A stretch of DNA of 64,000 nucleotides, from assembly GCF_036246005.1 (NCBI RefSeq), contig NZ_CP109171.1, forward strand, positions 3,026,001 through 3,090,000. Direction: 5' to 3'. Positions 58,247 to 64,000 of this stretch are shown here, piece after piece. The notes beneath the pieces are model-generated. The model worked only from the letters and a program-made list of their open reading frames with translations. It had not been told where the DNA came from and ran no database searches. Each line of letters opens with the position of its first letter. Within the stretch, counting starts at the first letter, position 1. Source of the DNA: Streptomyces sp. NBC_01723. GTDB taxonomy: Bacteria; Actinomycetota; Actinomycetes; Streptomycetales; Streptomycetaceae. The position numbers and the translations under genes were made by a program.

Positions 58247-58683
58247 GTCATGCGCTCCTAGTTGCTTGCTGGCTGTTCCGACCCACTGTAATGCCGCGCT
58301 CCCGGCACCGGGCTGTCGTCATTCCGCGGTTGTTCCATGGTTCCACTGGCCCGCCGGTAAGCCTTACGTTCCGCTCCCGGGCCGTGTTCGAAGGAAAGAC
58401 GCTCGACCCGGTCCCTTGGTTGCCGATGCCCGGACGTGACCGATCTCAAGCCGACGGTCTTCGATCACCTCCGAGGCACCTGTCAGGCATTTTTGGGGTC
58501 AGAGCCGACCAATCAAGATCATTTGACGGCGGGAGACGGGCGCGTTGTCAGCGGCAGGTGCGAGGATGCGGGGAGAACTGGCCGACGTGCTCGTGTGGCG
58601 GTGGGGGAAGTCCGCGGTGGGTGACCGTGGTGACGGCTTCTGCCCGGCGCGCGGGCGCCCGCGCGAAGGGACCGCTGACGGCG
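58247..58683. other. Gene-free region between pkaA and the FHA-FtsK gene
   Basis: Divergent upstream region for both genes. A promoter-like pair for the FHA gene is TTGACG (58523-58528), 17 bases, TGTCAG (58546-58551); the second element is weak. I saw no ORF with a family match; the open frame joined to the FHA gene lacks conserved sequence here. Confidence 0.45.
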
Positions 58684-61600
58684 ATGCAGATCCGGCTGAC
58701 CGTCGTAGACCCGCTGGGCCCGCATGCTTCGGCGGGGGGCCGCGCCGCGAGCAGCGACGTGCTGGTCACCGCGCCGGCCGGCACCGCGCTGGCCGCCGTC
58801 GCCTCCGCGCTGGCCGCGGCGCTCCCCGGCGGTGAGACCCCGGGCACCGGCCAGGTGGTGCTGTACGCGGGCGCGCACCGGCTCGACACCCAGCGCAGCA
58901 CCCTGGGCGAGCCACCCCTGATCGACGGCGCCGTGCTCTGCCTGGGCGCCCCCGGCGAGCCCGACCCGGACACCGAACCGGCCGGTGTCCCCGCCCAGCT
59001 CCACGTGGTCGCGGGCCCGGACGCGGGCGGCGTCCACCTCCTGCACGGCGGGCAGATCCGCCTCGGCCGCTCCGCCGACGCCGACGTCGCGCTCGACGAC
59101 CCGGACGTCTCCAGGATGCACTGCGCGGTCACCGTCACCCCCGACGCCCGCGTCTCGGTCGCCGACCTCGGCTCCACCAACGGCACCATGCTGGACGGCA
59201 CCCGCGTGGGCGACCGCCCGGTCCGCTTCGCGCCGGGCGCGCTGCTGCGGATCGGCGAGTCGGCCCTGCGGCTGGTGCCGGTCCAGCGCGAGGCGACGAC
59301 GCGGGCGGCGACGACGCCGGACGGGGAGGGGTACGTACGGCTGTCCGGGGCGGCGGCCCCCGCAGCGGGCCGCGGTGACGCCGACGAGGTGGCGCACGCG
59401 CGCGTGGCCGACGGGGCGCACGCGGGCGACACGGACGGTGCCGCCCGAGCGGAGGGCCCCCGCCCGGCGGGCGCCCCCTCCAGGGACGCAGGTGTGACGA
59501 GCGGCACCGCACGCGCGGGCGGCGCGGCAACCGCCGGCTGGGACACCCCGGCCCACGGGACCGGAACCGACGGCGCGGGCCGCCCGGGGGCCGGTGGATG
59601 GGGCAGCCCGGCCGGACTGGGCCACCAGGCCGACGGACCTTCGGGGCACGGCCGGGGTGCGACACCCACCGAGCCGCCCCAGGTACCGGGCCAGGGCGGT
59701 GCGCCCCGCATGGAGAGCCACGGCACGGGCCCCACTCCCGGCTTCCCCAGGCAGGCCCCCGCGGGGGGCGAGACCCACGGCGGGGCGGCGTCCTACGGGG
59801 CGTTCGACTCCGCGGCGGGCGGGTACGGAGCGGGCGCGTTCGGAGGAGGCGCCGCCGATCCGGACGGGTCCGACGCGCGTACGTCACGGGGTGGTGAGCA
59901 CGGAACGCGCTCCACCGAGGCCGGCGGGTCGGACGGGGGTACGTCACGCGGTGGCGGCCATGACGGCACCCCCGCCGCCCCGGACGGCTCCGGCACCGCG
60001 ACCTCACGCGACGGCAGGCCGACCGCTCGCGGGGGCGAGCCCCGAACCGACCCCTCCGGCCAGTCCGACCAGTCCGGGCCCGGCACGGGAGCACCCCGCC
60101 GCCGGCCCTCCGGTGCGGGCGGATCCCACCCGAGCGCACCCGGGCGCGGCGGCGACGACGGTGGGGCCCCGGACGGTGGCACCGGACGTAAAGGCACCCC
60201 CCTGCGTGGCACCGACCTCCCGCAGGGTGTGCGGCGGCGCGGCGGTATCGGCGCGTGGGCGCGACGGCTGACCGGGGGACGCGGGAGCGCGCAGGACGAC
60301 ACCGCCACCGGTGCGCACGCCTACGACGACGAGGCGGCCGGACCGGCACCCACCGCACCCGGTGGCGCCTCGCACGCCCCGGAGACCTGGCCGGACGCCG
60401 CGTCGCTGCTGCTGACGGCGCTCGGCCCCGGACCCCGGCTGTGGGAGCGGGGCCCGGCGCACCCGGAGGCGCTGACCGTGCGGCTCGGTACGGCCGACCG
60501 GGTGGCGCCCGGCGGTACCGAGCCGTTGCCCGCGGTCCCCGTGACCGCCGGGCTGCGCGAGGTCGGGGCGCTCGGCCTGGCCGGCCCGCGCGCCCGGCTC
60601 GCCGGGCTGGCCCGCTCGGTGCTGGCCCAGCTCGCCGCGCTGCACTCCGCGGAGACCCTGGAGATCGTCCTGATCAGCGCGGACCGCTCCCGTCCGCTCG
60701 CCGAGCGGACCGCCGAGTGGTCCTGGCTGGGCTGGCTCCCCCAGCTGCGTCCGGCGCACGGCCAGGACTGCCGCCTGCTCCTCGCCCACGACCGCGAACA
60801 GGCCATGGCCCGCGCCCACGAGCTGGTCCGCCGCCTGGACGACCACCTGTCGGACGCCCGGCCCAAGGTCAGGCCGGCGACGCCCCCCGGCAGCACCCGG
60901 CAGCCCTCCTGGGCCCGCCCCGACGACGGCACCGACCCGGCCGACGGCTTCGCGGGGCCGTACAGCGTGGTCGTCGTGGACGGGGACCCCGGCGGGGCCG
61001 ACGTGCGCGAGACCGTGGCGCGGCTGGCCCTGGAGGGACCGCGGGCCGGCATCCACGTCCTGTGCCTCGCCGAGACGGCCGCCGCCTCCCCCACCTCGCC
61101 CGTGGCGGAGACGTACGAGGCGGCCTGCGCGGTGTCACCGGTGTTCCGGGAGTGCGGTGCCGTGGCGCTGCTCAGCGGCGACGTGGCGACGGCCCTGCGG
61201 CTGCTGCGCGTCGCGCGCACCTCCGGCGAGGCCCCCGCCGGCCCGGTCGGGCACGGCACCCTCGGCACGGTCGACGCCGTCTCCCTCGCGTGGGCGGAGC
61301 GGTTCGCGCGCGCCCTGGCCCCCCTGCGCACCGACGCCCCCGCGGGCGGCGAGCGGCACACGCGGGTGGCCGCGCCGCTGCCCCAGGCGGCCCGGCTCCT
61401 GGACGAACTGGGCCTGGCCCGCGCCACCCCGGCCTCCCTGATGGCCCGCTGGGCCGACGCCGCCGACGACACGCACGCCCTCGGGGGTCGCGCCCACGCG
61501 GTGCTGGGCGCCGGACCGCGCGGCCCCGTCACGGTCGACCTCGCCGCCGAGGGACCGCACCTGCTGGTCGAGGGCCCGCCCGGCAGCGGCCGCACCGAGC

Positions 61601-62535
61601 TGCTGCGGGCGCTCGTCGCCTCCCTCGCCGCCGCCGACCGCCCCGACCGTCTCGGCGTCGTCCTGATGGACGGCCGCGACAGCGTGGGCACCGACGGCGG
61701 GCACGGCGAAGGACTGGCCGTCTGCACGGACGTACCGCATGTCACCACCCACCTCACCGCCAACGACCCGGTCCGCATGCGGGAGTTCGCCCAGTCCCTG
61801 AGCGCCGAGCTGAAGCGGCGGGCGGAGCTGCTCGGGCGGTCGGAGTTCCCCGAGTGGCACACCGGACGCGAGGTGTCGGGCCGTCTGGTCGCCCAGCGCA
61901 CCCCGCCGGACGGCGCCCCCGGCACCGGGTCGGGGCCCGACGACGGGGACCTCGACTCCCCGCCCAGCTCCACCATGCGGCTGCGCCCGGGAGCGGCCCG
62001 GCGCCGGTCCGGGGCCGTCCCGCCGCTGCCCCGCCTCGTGGTGGTCGTGGACGATCTCGACGCGCTCGTCACTCCCCCGCTCGGCTCGCCCGGACGCCCC
62101 GCGGCCGGTTCGGTCGTGCGTGCGCTGGAGGCCGTCGCGCGGGAGGGCGGGCGGCTGGGCGTGCACCTGGTGGCCGCCACCGCGCCTGGCGGCCGTACGG
62201 CCCAGACGGAGCCCGCCCAGCGCGCCACCCTGCGCATCACGCTGGACACCCCGGCCCCGGGGCCGGACGAACCGATGCCGGGACGCGGCCGGTTGACCCG
62301 CCCCGACGGACCCGCCGTGGTCTTCCAGGCCGGGAGGGTCACCGGCCGCATCCCGCGCACCGCGACCCTGCGCCCCACGGTGATCCCGCTGGAGTGGCAC
62401 CTCATGGGCGACCCGCCCACCCGCCGCCCGGTACGCGAGCTGGGCAACGGCCCCACCGACCTGGCCCTGCTGGCCAGCGCGTTGGAACGGGCGGCCCGCG
62501 AGGTGGAGGCGGCACAGGTGCCGTCACTCCTGTGA
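58684..62535 (+). CDS. FHA domain-FtsK/EccC-type ATPase fusion
   Basis: 1283 residues from ATG 58684 (start of conserved sequence). N-terminal ubiquitin-like ~95 residues; FHA domain about 102-198 with GRSADADVALDD, SRMHC and DLGSTNGTMLDG, the phosphothreonine-binding residues intact. Then ~300 residues of Gly/Ser/Pro/Thr-rich disorder (about 225-530). Two ATPase-like modules follow; the last has Walker A GPPGSGRTELLRALVASL (about 963) and Walker B LVVVVDDLDALVTPP (about 1118). Architecture recalls EccC/EssC of type VII secretion but no membrane helices are visible, so it is soluble. It lies next to kinases PkaA/PkaB, its likely phosphorylating partners. Confidence 0.85.
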   Translation: MQIRLTVVDPLGPHASAGGRAASSDVLVTAPAGTALAAVASALAAALPGGETPGTGQVVLYAGAHRLDTQRSTLGEPPLIDGAVLCLGAPGEPDPDTEPAGVPAQLHVVAGPDAGGVHLLHGGQIRLGRSADADVALDDPDVSRMHCAVTVTPDARVSVADLGSTNGTMLDGTRVGDRPVRFAPGALLRIGESALRLVPVQREATTRAATTPDGEGYVRLSGAAAPAAGRGDADEVAHARVADGAHAGDTDGAARAEGPRPAGAPSRDAGVTSGTARAGGAATAGWDTPAHGTGTDGAGRPGAGGWGSPAGLGHQADGPSGHGRGATPTEPPQVPGQGGAPRMESHGTGPTPGFPRQAPAGGETHGGAASYGAFDSAAGGYGAGAFGGGAADPDGSDARTSRGGEHGTRSTEAGGSDGGTSRGGGHDGTPAAPDGSGTATSRDGRPTARGGEPRTDPSGQSDQSGPGTGAPRRRPSGAGGSHPSAPGRGGDDGGAPDGGTGRKGTPLRGTDLPQGVRRRGGIGAWARRLTGGRGSAQDDTATGAHAYDDEAAGPAPTAPGGASHAPETWPDAASLLLTALGPGPRLWERGPAHPEALTVRLGTADRVAPGGTEPLPAVPVTAGLREVGALGLAGPRARLAGLARSVLAQLAALHSAETLEIVLISADRSRPLAERTAEWSWLGWLPQLRPAHGQDCRLLLAHDREQAMARAHELVRRLDDHLSDARPKVRPATPPGSTRQPSWARPDDGTDPADGFAGPYSVVVVDGDPGGADVRETVARLALEGPRAGIHVLCLAETAAASPTSPVAETYEAACAVSPVFRECGAVALLSGDVATALRLLRVARTSGEAPAGPVGHGTLGTVDAVSLAWAERFARALAPLRTDAPAGGERHTRVAAPLPQAARLLDELGLARATPASLMARWADAADDTHALGGRAHAVLGAGPRGPVTVDLAAEGPHLLVEGPPGSGRTELLRALVASLAAADRPDRLGVVLMDGRDSVGTDGGHGEGLAVCTDVPHVTTHLTANDPVRMREFAQSLSAELKRRAELLGRSEFPEWHTGREVSGRLVAQRTPPDGAPGTGSGPDDGDLDSPPSSTMRLRPGAARRRSGAVPPLPRLVVVVDDLDALVTPPLGSPGRPAAGSVVRALEAVAREGGRLGVHLVAATAPGGRTAQTEPAQRATLRITLDTPAPGPDEPMPGRGRLTRPDGPAVVFQAGRVTGRIPRTATLRPTVIPLEWHLMGDPPTRRPVRELGNGPTDLALLASALERAAREVEAAQVPSLL

Positions 62536-62555
62536 CGCCGGGCCCGTAACCGACA

Positions 62556-62629
62556 GCCCGTCCGGCGTTTGAGGACGAGGCCGTCCAGGCCGAACCGGGG
62601 GTCCGGGGGCGGCAGCCCCCGGCGACGCC
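62556..62629. repeat. Dispersed Streptomyces intergenic repeat with hairpin
   Basis: Starts CCCGTCCGGCGTTTGAGGAC and ends in hairpin CCGGGGGC-GGCA-GCCCCCGG (62603-62622). I recognise this as a recurrent Streptomyces intergenic element. Lies just after the FHA-FtsK stop and may serve as its terminator. Confidence 0.7.
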
Positions 62630-62732
62630 CACACCGGTGCCGCCCACCTGGTCACGACGCGGTCACGATCCCCCCGCTGACCGCGGACGCGGTCTTGCCG
62701 CCCTCACCCCCCTGGCGTACACCAGAGCGCAC

Positions 62733-62755
62733 GGAAGAGCGCTCAACGTTCGACG
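62733..62755. promoter_or_regulatory. Possible LacI-type operator upstream of the second sugar ABC operon
   Basis: GAGCGCTC palindrome followed by CAACGTTCG with an AACGTT centre, 25-45 bases before the binding-protein start. Weak evidence. Confidence 0.3.
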
Positions 62756-62777
62756 AGGCACGAAGAACGGGGCAGTG

Positions 62778-64000
62778 ATGCGCACGAGCAGCACCATGGG
62801 GCCACGCAGGACCCTCGGCAGAAGCACCCGGATCGCCGCCACCCTCGCCGCGGGAGCGCTCGCGCTCTCGCTCACCGCGTGCGGTGGCGACGACGACAAC
62901 GGCGGTGGCGACAAGGGCGGTCAGGGGGACGGCGGCAAGGACACGGCCGCCACCGTCACCCTCCCGAAGCTGGACGGCGAGACTCTGGAGGTCGCCGCCG
63001 TCTGGACCGGCGCGGAGCAGGAGAACTTCAAGAAGGTCCTCGCCGAGTTCGAGAAGCGCACCGGCGCCAAGGTGACCTTCGTGCCCGCCCAGGACCCGAT
63101 CATCAACTTCCTCGGTTCGAAGATCGCCGGCGGTGCCCCGCCGGACGTGGCGATGCTCCCGCAGCCCGGCGCCATCAAGCAGGCCGTCGAGAAGGGCTGG
63201 GCCAAACCGCTCGGCGCGGAGGCCGCCAAGGAGCTGGGCGAGAACTACTCGCCGGGCTGGCAGGAGATAGGCAAGGTCGGCGGCAAGCAGTACGGCGTGT
63301 ACTACAAGGCCGCCAACAAGTCGCTGATCTGGTACAACGCGCAGGTCTTCGAGAACGCGGGCGCCGCCGAGCCCAAGACCTGGGACGAGCTGCTCACCGC
63401 CGCCCAGACGATCTACGACTCGGGCGTGACCCCGTTCTCCGTCGGCGGCGCGGACGGCTGGACCCTCACCGACTGGTTCGAGAACGTCTACCTCTCGCAG
63501 GCGGGCCCGGAGAAGTACGACCAGCTGGCCAAGCACGAGATCAAGTGGACGGACCCGTCCGTCAAGGAGGCCCTGACCACCCTCGCCGAGATCTGGGGCA
63601 AGAAGGACTACGTGGCGGGCGGCGCGTCCGGCGCGCTCCAGACCGAGTTCCCGGCCTCGGTGACGCAGACCTTCACCGGCGGCGACCAGCCGAAGGCGGG
63701 CATGGTCTACGAGGGCGACTTCGTGCAGGTCAACATCGGCGAGACGGACGCGGAGATCGGCACCGACGCGAAGGTGTTCCCCTTCCCGGCGGTCGGCGAC
63801 ACCGCGCCGGTGGTCTCCGGAGGCGACGCGGCCGTGGTCCTGAAGGACTCGAAGGCGGCGCAGGCGCTGGCCACCTGGCTGGCCTCGCCGGACGCGGCGA
63901 CGATCCAGGCGAAGCTCGGCGGCTACCTCTCGCCGAACAAGAACGTCGAGGCGTCGGCGTACCCGAACGACGTGCAGAAGAAGATCGCCGAGGCGCTGGT
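62778..64000 (+). CDS. Extracellular sugar-binding lipoprotein of an ABC transporter (3'-truncated by window)
   Basis: About 407 residues are present; the stop is beyond the window. Lipoprotein signal with lipobox SLTAC (Cys about 35), then a Gly/Asp-rich spacer. Family 1 solute-binding fold: EVAAVWTGAEQENFKKVLAEFEKRTGAKVTF, DVAMLPQPGAIKQAVEKGW, KSLIWYNAQVFENAG, PKTWDELLTAAQTI, GGDAAVVLKDSKAAQALATWLASPD. This matches CUT1 sugar-binding proteins with alpha-glucoside-like ligands. Permease genes are expected beyond the right edge. ATG 62778 used; GTG 62775 is adjacent. Confidence 0.92.
   Translation, partial: MRTSSTMGPRRTLGRSTRIAATLAAGALALSLTACGGDDDNGGGDKGGQGDGGKDTAATVTLPKLDGETLEVAAVWTGAEQENFKKVLAEFEKRTGAKVTFVPAQDPIINFLGSKIAGGAPPDVAMLPQPGAIKQAVEKGWAKPLGAEAAKELGENYSPGWQEIGKVGGKQYGVYYKAANKSLIWYNAQVFENAGAAEPKTWDELLTAAQTIYDSGVTPFSVGGADGWTLTDWFENVYLSQAGPEKYDQLAKHEIKWTDPSVKEALTTLAEIWGKKDYVAGGASGALQTEFPASVTQTFTGGDQPKAGMVYEGDFVQVNIGETDAEIGTDAKVFPFPAVGDTAPVVSGGDAAVVLKDSKAAQALATWLASPDAATIQAKLGGYLSPNKNVEASAYPNDVQKKIAEAL

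Noticed and set aside
52814..58261. 1815-codon plus-strand ORF opposite the LAETG, prfB and kinase genes
   Set aside because: GC-bias shadow: it is antisense to four genes with clear family motifs, and its sequence is low-complexity without a start signal.
58291..58683. Upstream extension of the FHA-FtsK protein
   Set aside because: In-frame but without conserved sequence or ribosome-binding site; the conserved domain starts at 58684.

Overview
The window is high-GC actinobacterial chromosome, almost certainly Streptomyces. Codon third positions are strongly G/C and GTG starts are common. Several gene families are typical of the genus: paired XRE/DUF397 and HATPase genes, DUF3039, LAXTG surface proteins, and PkaA/PkaB kinases. 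From about 21 kb to the end the gene order matches, from memory, the conserved core region of S. coelicolor around SCO2943-SCO2978 (hexosaminidase ABC operon, murA, hup, malic enzyme, helD, sigU, nnaR, narK, mat genes, ssrA/smpB, ftsEX, prfB, pkaB/pkaA). The first 21 kb is more mosaic.

Layout. 1-2182: end of a glycine betaine/choline-type ABC importer operon. 2210-2989: a short secreted Lon-domain (S16) protein. 3097-8539: a polymorphic-toxin locus, an RHS protein with a WXG100-like N-terminus and an HNH/EndoVII-like C-terminal domain, followed by a probable immunity gene. 8635-10356: the Streptomyces HATPase / XRE-DUF5753 / DUF397 trio, with an internally duplicated DUF397 protein. 10368-14769: IclR regulator, DEAD-like helicase and MFS exporter. 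14951-15689: tRNA-Cys overlapped antisense by a SUKH-4 family gene. 15864-20835: three-subunit xanthine-dehydrogenase-like operon whose iron-sulfur subunit has a long disordered extension. 21077-25833: sugar ABC importer with a cytoplasmic GH20 hexosaminidase.

26042-31164: DUF3039, AlgH, murA, hupA, malic enzyme and an intergenic small-RNA candidate. 31165-34971: HelD-like helicase and the ECF sigma/anti-sigma pair (SigU/RsuA). 35120-38588: CGNR regulator, HemD-winged-helix regulator NnaR and nitrate transporter NarK. 38724-44512: extracellular polysaccharide (mat) locus with a deacetylase-glycosyltransferase fusion and an acyltransferase. 44670-48374: LysR, MFS, HxlR and NmrA-like genes. 48439-52350: tmRNA, SmpB, S41 protease and FtsX/FtsE. 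52565-53701: small zinc-ribbon membrane peptide and a repetitive LAETG cell-wall protein. 54026-58246: RF2 and the kinases PkaB and PkaA. 58684-62535: a large FHA-FtsK ATPase. 62778-end: start of another sugar ABC operon.

Themes: nutrient import (betaine, aminosugars, nitrate, a second sugar), envelope construction (MurA, mat polysaccharide, FtsEX, sortase substrate), Ser/Thr phosphosignalling (PkaA/B beside an FHA ATPase), ribosome rescue (ssrA-smpB) and one toxin-immunity module. I found no CRISPR array, transposase, integrase or phage gene.
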